In this document: piece after piece, positions 1-10,529 of the stretch
How positions within the stretch are numbered: position 1 is the stretch's first letter
Layout of the letters: the number at the start of each line of letters is the position of its first letter
Source: Hippophae tibetana
Taxonomy: Eukaryota; Streptophyta; Magnoliopsida; Rosales; Elaeagnaceae
Length of the DNA: 64,000 nucleotides
Assembly: GCA_037013495.1 (NCBI GenBank)
Contig: CM072812.1
Span: 71,865,340-71,929,339, forward strand
Reading direction: 5' to 3'
Notes under the pieces: generated by a model
What the model was told of the DNA's origin: nothing
The model's database searches: none
What the model saw: the letters and a program-made list of their open reading frames with translations, nothing else
Program-made: the position numbers and the translations under genes

Positions 1-433
1 ATATGAAAATAGAGTTACTTATCCACTTCTAAGCCACTTATTTACCACATTATGCGTTAAAATGTCATAAACAAGCTTAATTTATGGTTAATATGACAAT
101 ATAGGTGAAAAGATATTAAACAGATCAAAAATAGACAAAAATGAGGACATATACAAAGTTACAGAGTCGATCGATCGGCCCATAACTAGATCGATCAAAT
201 TTTTATAACTAGATGGATAAAAAAGAAGTGGGTTGATTGAGGAGTCATTGCTTGATTGATCGAGAATAGGCTTCATTGATTAAACGATGTGGATAAAAAG
301 GCGTTAACATTAAATTAAATCTTAACTTTCAGTCTAAACAATTGAATCATAGTAATACAAATACTAGTCTAATGAGGATCAATTTCAACCTATTTATAAC
401 ATCATAGGGAGGTTATAAAAACACACAATTAAG
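1..433 (+). repeat. Left part of an old LTR, split by a later insertion
   Basis: This AT-rich stretch has no gene. Its start (position 3 on, tgaaaatagagttac) resembles the start of the solo LTR at 18359 (tgaaagtagagtcat). Its end has a TATA-like tatttataac near 391. The pattern resumes at 5629 with aaaccctaac, which corresponds to the block just after the TATA-like region of the 18359 copy. I infer that one LTR was interrupted by the 439-5623 element. The true left end may lie outside the window, and the middle part is poorly conserved. Confidence 0.45.
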
Positions 434-438
434 ATTAC

Positions 439-2398
439 TTTTGTCTCTTTTAGGAGAACATAAAACGTGCAAGTATACACGATCACAAGTAATAAAATTT
501 GATAAGTGAGTTATCGTTCCCACGAAGATTTGTTACTATAGTTTGTTGAGTACTAAAATTATTTCACTCTGATTTTATCCAAAACAATCATTGATTTGGA
601 AAAGTTAACTAAAAAGTCTTATAACAAAATAAAAGAACTCTGAGATTGCAGTTTTTCATCAAATTAATCCACTCGAATCATATTATTTTCTCTTGATTTA
701 TATTTTTTGTACATTTAATTTGTCAACAGAGAACTACTAATTTTATCCATATGTCTCTTCCGATAACAAATAGACACACCTTGCTAAAATAATTCACTAT
801 ATTCCTATGAGAATTAAATTCACCAAGATTCATTACGTTCAAAGTTGTCCAATAATTGCACATACAATAAATAATGTTCCTCTCCTTTCATCATACATAT
901 TACCCTAAACACGAGCAATATATACAAAAATGCCTTTCTCAAGTTTATTTAAGTGCCACGGTTCATTTGATAAATTTTCCAATAATCAAAAGATTTAAGC
1001 ACAAATAGAATAAAAAAATTAAAAGTCTTATAAATCATTCAAAAATAATTAAATTCAAGCTTCATAAATTTAGATAAAACGCAACCTTAGAAAAATTAAA
1101 TTACTTCATAAATTAAAATTAAAATTACAACAGTTAAGGAATATTAGATGAAGAACAAAAGAAAATTTAAACATCTCTACTCGTAAATATTTGGCACACG
1201 CAGAACACAACATAAGCCAAAAATGGCTCCTGCGTGTACCACTGTCCAGAACAAGAACCTAAAAACCAAACTCAAAAACAAAAAACAAAAACTCCTTTTT
1301 TTAGCAATAAATGTCGTATTTATAGCTAAAAAATACATCTAAAAAATATATTTTTTAGACACGCTGGAGACATTTTACATCGAAAATAAAAAAAAAGGCA
1401 TGGCAGACAAACGGTTACATTAAAAATATTATTTTAAACTGAGTGGGAACAAGCTCTGCGTTTTTGATTTTGTTTTCAATACACGTTGCAACGTGTCACG
1501 ATCGGATTCGCTGCAAGATATAGTGGGACACGTGGCAACCTTTAATTGGTGAACCAACGGGCGCACGTGAAATGAATCGCACGGGATAAGCAGCGTGTGA
1601 GACATATGGCAGAAAAAGGCGTGGCTGGAAACGTACGTTGTTTCCGTGCTTTTGGTTTACCCAATATGTGCCATGTGTCTACTTCTCATTAGCTGCAGAA
1701 ATATTGGAGACATGTGGCATTGTATCATTTTTTGGATGGATAAGCGCACAAAGATTATGTAGACCTCGTCGCATGGGAGCACACCTTTGGGCAGTCGCGT
1801 AACAAACACGTGGGTCCCACCCTGCATACTAGCCTGCGCGGCAGGTTGGCCCCACATGGTATGTCCAGAAAGTGCACCTGAATTCCTACGTCCAATCTCT
1901 TTTGTCGAGTTTGGTCTCACGCGCCTCATCGTAGCCGTTCGTTGCCTGATCGCACGGTTGGTGTCACGCGTTTGTGATTGCGCACGTGGCCTATTGGTTC
2001 CTGCGTAAAAAATAACTTTCCTTAATTGCATTTTAGCCCTCAAATTTAATTCAAATTTAATTTTCAACTTTCTTTAATTACAATTATGCCTTTTTTCTAA
2101 TTTAAATTAAATTTAAACTTTTAATAATTAAAATTATGCCCGATTTTAATTCAAATTATATTTTAGACTTTTATTAATTGCAATTAAATACTCTTTTATT
2201 TTAAATTATATTTTCAGATATAAATTTGCAGTTAAGTACTTTTTTAATTCAAATTCTTTAATTTTCTTAAAAATATATTCCTTAACAAATAAATAGTAAT
2301 TATTAATTTATTCAACTAAAATTAACTAAAAATGTCAAGAAAGTAGTAATTATAATTAATAAAATAGATGAAAATAACTATATAAAATACAGTTATCA
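439..2398 (-). repeat. 3' LTR of the Athila-like element
   Basis: This is the longer of the two LTRs, about 1.96 kb. It matches 4076-5623 along its length but has about 170 bp extra near 580-750 and about 240 bp extra near 1345-1620. At its outer end one base is missing from the TG/CA terminus compared with the partner (tttgtctc against tgttgtctc). A GC-rich island at 1640-2010 contrasts with the AT-rich flanks and holds an open frame on the element's sense strand (2067-1657) that also has a counterpart in the other LTR. Confidence 0.88.
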
Positions 2399-2414
2399 CA
2401 CCCCCAAACTTAAA
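2399..2414 (-). other. Polypurine tract (plus-strand primer) of the Athila-like element
   Basis: On the minus strand the bases TTAAGTTTGGGGGTG lie immediately before the LTR start TGATAACTG. This is the position and composition expected of the polypurine tract that primes plus-strand DNA synthesis. A second, near-identical copy of the motif occurs at about 3629-3643 within the internal region. Confidence 0.85.
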
Positions 2415-3073
2415 TTTTTGCTAGTTCTCGAGCAAAAGGAAAGAAATAAAACAAAGATAACTGCATTTAAAATAGTGATTTTCAAAATATTTCTTTTTAG
2501 TAATTTCAAATAACATAACTCAAAGAAATAAAAGATTTTATCTAAGCATCAAAATCAATTTAAAAATATATTACATTTTCACAATGAATTTTAGTGTGTG
2601 TGTGAAGTCTTTTCATATTTCATCACATAGAATCTGGATGAGTTTATGCAAATATGAAATCAAATAAATTTTAATGAAATCACAAATCTCATAAGTTTAT
2701 TTTTCATTTCTCTCTCCACTAATGTAGACAAACATAAACAAAAATCAATAGGACTTTATTAAGCTTGTAATGTATGGCTTAGGTAAAGGTAGGATGAAAG
2801 ATAATATTTAGCTCAATTTTTTTTCTAAACACATCATTTTAGGATTGAAACAAGATACCTTCTATCATCACAATAAACACTTCCAAATTTGGGATTTAAC
2901 ATCACATACAATAATCATTTTTTTCTTTTCTTTTCTTTTTTTCGTTTTTTTTTCTTTTCCTCTTTTTTTTCTTTTTTTTCAAACTCTATTTTTTTTAGTA
3001 TCCTCTTTTTTTCCCGATATATCTTAAAATATTTACTAACAATTATCACATGTTAGTCAGATAAGAAAAATAG

Positions 3074-3142
<69 letters not shown>

Positions 3143-4051
3143 GTAGGCTTTTGAAATGAGATAAAAATATATATATAAACTTTGAAGCTCAAAAATGGTA
3201 TACTACGTATAAAGCATGTGAAGGTAGATAGAAAGGCTCAAACGATCCAAAGATGGCCTAAATCATTTTCTTAGTTAAATGTTATCTATAATTTTAACTC
3301 GAGAGAAAATCAAACAAATTTTAAGAACTGTTACACCACAAATATCAATCGAATTGCATACTCAAATAAACCTTCTCTAAATTACCATAGCAACTCAAAA
3401 ATCAAGACTAATGCTCATAAATATTTATTCTTGTAAAAATGAAACATACGTAAAAATTATTCATCGCTTAGACAATATTCAAATTTTTCAAGGAGCTATG
3501 CATCATTTAAACCAAAGAAATAAAAATAAATCACCATTCAAAGCAAAATATCTCCAATCAACCAAACAAATAAAATTTCACAAGCAAGGATACCCAGAAA
3601 ATATTTCAATTAAGTTCAATATCTCTACCACCCCCAAACTTAATATACACATTGTCCTCAATGTGTGAATGTTAAAGAACATATGAGATAGGTTTAAAGA
3701 AACTTCCTGGTTTGGTTTAAATGGTTAAAATCCAAAATAGCTTCATTTCCTCCAATTTGCACCTACGAAAAATAATAAAATAAAATAGCAATATAAAAAC
3801 TAATACATGCGAAGATAAAAAAATAAAACACATGGGTTGCCTCCCAAGAAACGCTTGATTTATAGTCGTTAGCTTGACTTCTCAACTTTTTTTCTTTTTC
3901 TGAGTTAAGATTTGTGTGTCAAACAAAATCTCAACTTACGAGAAAATTGAAAAATAAATTAAGCACGCAACAATAAGCATAATGTTTTTTGTTTTTTGAA
4001 TTAAAATCAGATTGATTGGTATTAATATCAACAATGAAAATAGTAAACATA
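2415..4051 (-). other. Non-coding internal region of the Athila-like element
   Basis: About 1.6 kb between PPT and PBS. I see no retroviral domain in any frame. It holds T-rich and poly-purine stretches around 2920-3010, a CA/TA microsatellite, a second PPT-like motif near 3630, and the block gggttgcctcccaagaaacg at 3834-3853, which I recognise as common in the 3' regions of plant Athila/Tat-type elements. It therefore looks like preserved 3' untranslated sequence joined to the leader after loss of all coding sequence. Confidence 0.75.
3082..3138. repeat. Compound CA/TA microsatellite
   Basis: A run of about 16 AC units (3082-3114) passes directly into about 12 AT units (3114-3138). It lies in the internal region of the Athila-like element. 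Confidence 0.97.
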
Positions 4052-4069
4052 TCCCCCGCAATTGCACCA
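4052..4069 (-). other. Primer-binding site of the Athila-like element
   Basis: On the minus strand the sequence TGGTGCAATTGCGGGGGA starts six bases after the 5' LTR end (GACAACA). It is a decayed form of the plant Athila/Tat consensus beginning TGGCGCCGTTGCC, which pairs with the 3' end of a host tRNA to prime reverse transcription. The CpG-rich consensus bases are the ones that have changed. Confidence 0.85.
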
Positions 4070-4075
4070 AAAACT

Positions 4076-5623
4076 TGTTGTCTCTTTTAGGATAACATAA
4101 AACGTGCAAGTATACACGGTCACAAGTAAGAAAATTTGATAAGTGAGTTATCTTTCCCACGGAGATTTGTTACTATAGTTTGTTGAGTACAAAAATTATT
4201 TCACTCTGATTTTATCCATATGTCTATTCATATAACAAATAGACACACCTTGCTAAAATAATTCACTATATTCCTTTGAGAATTAAATTCACCAAGATTC
4301 ATTACGTTCAAAGTTCTCCAATAATTGCACATACAATAAAGAATGTTCCTCTCTTTTCATCATACATGTTACCCTAAATACGAGCAATATACACAAAAAT
4401 GCCTTTCTTAAGTTTATTTAAGTGCCACAGATCATTTGATAAATTTTCCAATAATCAAAAGCATTAATCACAAATAGAATAAACAAATTAAAAATCTTAT
4501 AAATCATTCAAAAATAATTAAACTCAAGCTTCATAAATTTAGATAAAATGCAACACTAGAAAAATTAAATTACTTCATAAATGAAAATTAAAATTACAAT
4601 AGTTAAGAAATATTAGATGAAGAACAAAAGAAAATTTAAACATCTCTGATCGTAAAAATTTGGCACACGCAGAACACAACCGAATTGAAAAATGGCTCAT
4701 GCGTGTACCACTCTCCAGAACAAGAACCTAAAAACCAAACTCAAAAACAAAATACTAAAACTCCTTTTTTTAGCAATAAATGCCCTATTTATAGCTAAAA
4801 AAATACATTTGTTAGGCACGCGGGAGACATCTGGTAGACAAAGGCACGACTAGAAACGTGTGCCGATTCCGTGCTTTTGGTTTTCCCAATACGTGCCATG
4901 TGTCCGCTTCTCATTAGCTGTAGAAATATTGGAGACACGTGGCATTGTATCATTTTTTGGATAGATAAGCGCACGAAGATTATGTAGACCGCGTCACACG
5001 GGAGCACACCTTTGGAAAGCCTCGTAATAGACACGTGGGTCCCACCCTGCATGCCGACCTGTGTGGAAGGTGGGCCCCACACGACGCGCCGAGAACGTGC
5101 ACCTAAATTCCTACGTCGAATCTCTTTTGTCGCGTCTGGGCTCACGCGCCTCATCGTAGCTATCGGTTGCCTGATCGCACGGTTGATGTCGTGCGTTTGT
5201 GATTGCATGCGTGGCCTCTTGGTTCCTGCGCAAAAAATAACTTTCCTTAATTGAATTTTAACCCTCAAACTTAATTCAAATTTAATTTTCAACTTTCTTT
5301 AATTACAATTAAGCCCTTTTCTAATTTAAATTAAATTTTAAACTTTTAATAATTAAAATTATACCCGATTTTAATTCAAATTATATTTTAGACTTTTATT
5401 AATTGCAATTAAACACTCTTTCATTTTAAATTATATTTTCATATATAAATTTGCAATTAAGTACCTTTTCAATTCAAATTCTTTAATTTTCTTAAAAATA
5501 TATTCCTTAACAAATAAACAGTAATTATTAATTTATTCAACTAAAATTAACTAAAAATGTTAAGAAATTAGCAATTATAATTAATAAAATAGATGAAAAT
5601 AACTATATAAAATACAGTTATCA
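4076..5623 (-). repeat. 5' LTR of the Athila-like element
   Basis: About 1.55 kb. It carries the same landmarks as the 439-2398 copy: the motif gcaagtatacacggtcacaa near 4105, tagcaataaatgccc near 4770, and a GC-rich island at 4810-5230. Compared with its partner it lacks about 170 bp, apparently by loss between two copies of attttatcc, and about 240 bp next to the GC island. The ORFs on both strands of the GC island most probably reflect base composition and not coding. Confidence 0.88.
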
Positions 5624-5628
5624 ATTAC

Positions 5629-6485
5629 AAACCCTAACATCTACCAAAAAGAGAAATAGAGAAAAAGTTCAACAAAGAAATTAAAAGAGACATAACTTTA
5701 TGAAGGATTTAAGAGAAGATTAGTGCTACAAATCAAGAGATTAAGTGCATCTACTCTTTTTCTCCTTTTTCTCAATTGTATTTCTTTCTCTATGAAAAAT
5801 CTTTGCTTTAAGAACATAATTACGTTTAGTTAATTTATTAATTTAAGAGTCTTATGAACACAATGTTTTACATGTGATGATCTAATATTTTATCCAAATT
5901 GTTATTGCAATACAATTATATTATTTAATCTAATACGATATTAATTGTTTGACCAATAATTGATCTATATAGACAATTAAATTAATTTGAGAAAATTATT
6001 TAATTATTTGTAATAACATGCATAGTTTCTAGGCAAAGATGTATGATTCTTATGTGTATGATCTATAATTGATGCACTTAATGAGTAGTATGTAATCTAA
6101 TTGACATTGGAGTGTAGTTAGGTTAATTATTATATGGTGTGCAATGTACATGAGAGAGGAATGCATACTAGGTAAGATTTAATTGATCATATAATTGATT
6201 GATGATTATATTAAGAAAATATTTAGTGATACATATGTTTGGAAATTAGGGAATTAAATATTCTTAGATCTTTTTCTCTTATATCTTCGTAGCTATTGAG
6301 TCTTGCAATTTAAAATTAGTTATCATTTTTTTAAGTTTTTATATTTTTTTACTATCAAAATATTATTCGTAATAATTATATTAGTACTCGGTTATAAGTT
6401 ACACAACTCCCTGTGAGATTGATATCCATAGTTAGGTACATTATATTACTTGTACAACTTGTATACTTATAGATTGCATTGTGTT
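5629..6485 (+). repeat. Right part of the split old LTR
   Basis: Continues the LTR of 1-433 after the 5.2-kb insertion. It is clearly homologous to the solo LTR at 18359-19721: the block catgcatagtttctaggcaa near 6018 matches catgcatagtttctaggcag near 19223, followed by a shared tgtatgattcttatgt and a shared cttgtatacttat-like end (6456 and 19676). It is also homologous, inverted, to 23081-24625 and 43966-45056. Confidence 0.75.
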
Positions 6486-6820
6486 ATGAGTTTCCTTGAA
6501 GTTTATTCCTTTAACTTAAGTATAACCTTGAGCAACAAGATAAGACTTATTTCAAGCAATTGTCCCATTTTCACCTTCCTTATTTTTGTACATCCAACAT
6601 GTACTAATGATATTGTCTATAGAAAGAGCCTTTTACCCACTTAGGAAGAGACAAATATTCTTGATCATTTTCTTTCTCATCTTGAGAAGTTCTAGGAGGA
6701 TTAATTAGAGTTATTGTAGAAGGAGTCTTAATATTAACTATGGGAATTGTCAATAGAACCCCAATCACCAAAAATATCATTGTCATAAGACTCTACAAGT
6801 TTAGTGACACATGAGTCATC
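6483..6820 (-). pseudogene. Ty1/copia reverse transcriptase fragment
   Basis: The minus strand from about 6602 to 6490 encodes the N-terminal block of a copia RT: WMYKNK, then ENGTIA, an in-frame stop, then LVAQGYT, another stop, then VKGINF. These match the conserved part of copia RTs upstream of the palm domain. Upstream sequence to about 6820 is open on the minus strand but I cannot place it with certainty. The fragment is truncated on both sides, has in-frame stops, and is not functional. Confidence 0.8.
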
Positions 6821-6884
6821 AATCATAACATTGATTGATTACATGATAGCATAAGTTTTTAAATTATAAAGCTAGTAAGTTGAT

Positions 6885-7770
6885 GGGGCTAACCGACGCT
6901 ACATACGTGTGTAACGTCGGTTCACCACGTCAATTGTGCTACGTCTTATGTGTATTGTTTATTAAAAAATGCAGTTTATAATTGAAAATTCTTTTTAGGT
7001 ACAATATTTTTTAGGTCAATTATTATTTAATTTGACTCTTTAAAATTTAAGTTGGATATATATATAATATAATATTTGTTTTTGAGACAATTGGTTTTTA
7101 AAATTATATAATTTTGTGTATTTGTTTGGATATTATTTTAATTTTTTTATACTAAATATATATATATATATATATTCAAATTAAATTTTAAAGAGTTCAA
7201 ATAAAATAATAATTGACCAATTAAAAAAATTTCAATTTTAAACTGCGGGGGTAGCATCCGTTGACGTGGCAAACCGACGCTACACATATGTGTAACGTCG
7301 GTTCTCCACGTCAACCGACACTACATCCTACGTGTATTTTTTTTATTAAAAAATGCAGTTTACAATTGAAAATTATTTTTAGGTACAATGTTTTTTTAGG
7401 TCAATTATTATTTTATTTGACTCTTTAAAATTTAAGTTGGATATATATATATAGTATAATTGTTTTTTGAGACAATTGGTTTTTAAAATTATATAATTTT
7501 GGTATTTGTTTGGATATTTAATTTTATGTATGTACGTACAGTAAATCTTTATTTAATTTTGTGTATTTGTTTGGATATTATTTTAAAATTTTTTTTTTCT
7601 TTTTATACTATATATATATATATATTCAAATTAAATTTTAAAGAGTTTAAATAAAATAATAATTGACCAATTAAAAAAATACAATTTTAAACTGCGTGGA
7701 TACATTGATGGGGCGAACCGACGCTACACACGTGTATAGCATTGGTTCTCCACGTCAACCGACGCTATGT
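6885..7770. repeat. CACTA left subterminal repeats with two large dyads
   Basis: Three short palindromic clusters with aaccgacgctac and gtaacgtcggtt-like arms sit at about 6890-6924, 7271-7306 and 7706-7740. Between them are two long inverted repeats. In each, the left arm begins tgcagttta and contains ggtcaattattatt, and the right arm contains aataataattgacc and ends aaactgcg (about 6969-7247 and 7353-7696). The units are therefore tandem copies of a foldback sequence separated by the GC-rich motif. Such motifs in CACTA elements bind the TnpA-type protein. Confidence 0.75.
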
Positions 7771-8454
7771 CACATTTATTACCATTTCTCTTTCCCTTCT
7801 CTCTTCTTCACCAAAAAAATTCCAAATTCTAATTTGTGCAACAACCCCCTTCGCCCAAAATCGAGCTCATCCTCCACTCTTTCTCATTTTCTAGCCACCT
7901 CCGACCATTATTTCCAACGTTGTTTTATGGGTTATATTTCTATTCTCATTATCTTTCAGATCTCTTATTTTTTTGAGCAAAATACTCAAAAAATATTATA
8001 CCCATTTTCTCACTTATTCTCACTTACAAAACACCCATTTCTTCTTCATTTCCTTCATTTAGTCACTTCATTTACTCTATTAAGTATTTCTATTAATCCT
8101 ACGTACTTATTATTCAATTTTCTTTATTTTTTGTATAAATTTTTGATTTATGTATGTTTTGTATTATGCTTGTTATTATATGTTTGACTTATTTTCTGTG
8201 AAAATAATATCTACATGTTGTGGGTTTGAGGGACTATAATATTTACAGTACGTGAATAAATTTATTTACGTATAAATAATTATATTTTATTAAGAAACAG
8301 TAATACAATTGTAAAATGATTAAAATGATAAATGTTTTATATTATGTATGTTTTGGTATATATTCTAATAATTAGGGGATTTATATATAATAATACTTGA
8401 AATATATTGATTGGATACATAATTAATATGCTTAATTAATGTCATTAATAGAAA

Positions 8455-8607
8455 ATGGAAAAATCTTGGATGTCAAAGTGTAGAATTGAGCAGGACTACA
8501 TTTCTAGATTTGAAAGTTTCATGGAATTTGCTTGTAGAAATAGTAATACTAGAATTAGTATGATTCGATGCCCATGTTTTAAATGTAAAAATAAGCGATC
8601 AAATTGA
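8455..8607 (+). pseudogene. CACTA transposase-associated domain remnant
   Basis: Starts with ATG at 8455 and reads MEKSWMSKCR, then a stretch ending MIRCPCFKCKN. This is the transposase-associated zinc-binding domain at the N-terminus of CACTA TNP2-type proteins: the MxxSWM start, about 35 residues, then RCPCxxCxN. The usual continuation into the TNP2 DDE domain is absent. A short ORF at 8624-8827 follows but I do not recognise it. Confidence 0.8.
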
Positions 8608-8937
8608 CACAAGATGGTCTGTTGTGTTAACGCCTCCACAGAAAGAGTTTTACCATTGTGATGCTTTAAAAGATGACGACCCTATGCTTGATACATTAAT
8701 GAATATTAGTAATTTCTCAAACAAATTGCCTAATGTATGTGATGATCTAGTTGATCACAATGATTCTTCGCCATGGGCTCGAAGTGATTGTGAAAGAATA
8801 TATGTATACGATCAACAACCTATTTAAACATAACGTATGTTCTATATTGTTGTAATAACTCTTATATATGTATATATATATAAGAGTTCCTAAAATTATC
8901 AATTAATTTATATTTCTTCATTGTTTGCAAATATTTC

Positions 8938-10149
8938 ATGGATCCAGGGGTAACAAAGCTTGTAGATCCAAATGATTTATTGGGGAATTTGAAAAGAAAG
9001 GGTTGAGCAAATATACCTGATGCTCCACTTAACCTAGATGATAGAGTACCTGTTTTATTTGATGCTACTGATAATCCAATAGGGGAAAATGACCAACAAT
9101 TAAAATCCTCTATTCGTAGACTTGTGAAGTCGAGTATACCAATCAATCTAAATGATTGGTCTCAAGTCGACGATGCAAAAAAGTTCAAAATATGGATAAC
9201 CATTTATGTAAGTCTCTTATATTTTATAATCAATTACATATAATATATCTTTTTTGTATTATATCTAATCTTTTGTAGTGTGTTTTTACATAATAGTTAC
9301 AAAGTCGATAACAATTGGAAGAACAAGTGTTATAAGATTGCAAATAAGGCATGGAAGGAATACAAGACTTCCAGATTGGAAAGAAATTATATGTTTCCAT
9401 ATTTGGAACCACTTGATGAAGTAGAGCTCTACAAAATCCCTGGATTGCACCTCAAGTTTGAAAAGACTTCGTGGATTATAGACGTACATATGAATTTCAA
9501 ATTATTAGGGAAGAACATCAGAATATACAAATACATAACATTCTTCCTAACCGTACTAGGAGGTATTCAAATCCTAAAGTTAGATATAGAATGATATTAT
9601 TAATTTGTGTTAATTTATAGATATTTTTATATTTATTTTCCTCAAATTAATTTCATGTCATGGTTAATAAATTTTTCAAAATTTATGTGGGAAGCTGAAT
9701 TGGGTAGACCGATTACCCGAACTAAATTGTACATAAAAACAAAGGCTTCCAAAACGAAGAAGTCAAGACCGATGACTAAGTGAGAAGAAGAACAACTAAA
9801 TAAGTTGGTTAGTAATTTTGATTGATACAAACTCTTAATGATTTTTAATAATTGATGTAATAATGCATGATATGTTTGTGTGCTTTATTATTTGTGTAGA
9901 GTTGTTCAAGAACAAATATCTAGGGGTGAAATAATCGAAGAGCCTAGGAGAGATGCTCTATATCATGCATTCGGATGCGACCATCCTGGTCGTGTTAGGG
10001 GAGGTAGCCAATATGATGGATATATTAAGTATTTTAACATTCCAAAACAAAAGCCTCAAACAGTCAGTAAGGAGAAGTACTCTAAAATTGAAGAAGAACT
10101 CAACTCCTTTAAGGCCTTAATGTTAAGTGAGATTTCCACCATAAAATAA
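8938..10149 (+). pseudogene. Transposase_24-like (TnpA-type) CACTA protein remnant
   Basis: Several exon-like blocks encode fragments typical of plant Ptta/En/Spm Transposase_24 proteins. Block one is 8938-9209 (a TGA stop near 9004, then LKSSIRRLVKSSIPINLNDW), ending at a good GTAAGT donor. Block two starts after the acceptor ttttgtag at about 9278 and contains WKNKCYKIANKAWKEYKTSR. Block three, about 9654-9781, contains ELGRPITRTKLYIKT and then a stop. Block four, 9899-10149, contains EPRRDALYHAFGCDHPGRVR followed by a coiled-coil-like end. The order agrees with the family, but the stops show decay. The likely ancestral role was binding of transposon subterminal repeats. Confidence 0.78.
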
Positions 10150-10529
10150 TATCAATCACAACACATGTCATGCATGACATCATTCTAGAACCAGAAATGC
10201 CATATTATCCAAGCATGTAACCATCCATACTAGGTATGCAACCATCCATGCCACGCATGCCACCCACGCAATCCCATGGAATGCGTATGCAATCAAGTAG
10301 TGGTTAATTTTCTTTAATGAAATCTGCACATTCTTACCATCAATCAAATCACGATGACCGTTTTGGTGAGAACGTATATCCAATAGCTACCTCACATGGG
10401 AGTCCTCTATTTGATGAATCATATGTGGTAAGATTTTAATTTCTGGTGTATATAGTCTATTATTTTAATTTCTTATTATATGTTTTATTTATTGTATACA
10501 AAACTTCAATTTTTTACAAAATATGAAAT

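Larger units (their letters stand above)
439..5623 (-). mobile_element. Athila-like Ty3/gypsy non-coding derivative, complete with TSD
   Basis: This is an LTR retroelement lying on the minus strand. Reading on that strand, the 5' LTR is 5623-4076, the primer-binding site 4069-4052, the internal region 4075-2399, the polypurine tract 2414-2399 and the 3' LTR 2398-439. Both LTRs start TGATAACTG on the minus strand. A perfect 5-bp target duplication ATTAC is present at 434-438 and 5624-5628. The internal region is only about 1.7 kb and has no gag, protease, RT or integrase, so mobility would depend on proteins from a relative (a LARD-like or deleted copy). The PBS form (TGG then GC-rich, ending GGGGGA) and the GTTTGGGGGTG tract are typical of Athila/Tat-lineage elements. 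The two LTRs have clearly diverged, with two large indels. Confidence 0.9.

Noticed and set aside
1787-2008. 73-codon ORF on the plus strand in the GC island of the LTR (with a similar one at 5012-5254)
   Set aside because: It is antisense to the element and overlaps a longer ORF on the other strand in a GC-rich island. No domain or codon signature was seen.
2845-3027. 60-codon ORF rich in Phe
   Set aside because: It is a translation of a poly-T/pyrimidine tract in a non-coding retroelement interior.
7696-8187. 163-codon plus-strand ORF
   Set aside because: It starts in CACTA subterminal repeats and runs through AT-rich sequence, giving a Phe/Ser/Leu-rich product with no recognisable domain. 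It may be part of the 5' leader of the CACTA gene.
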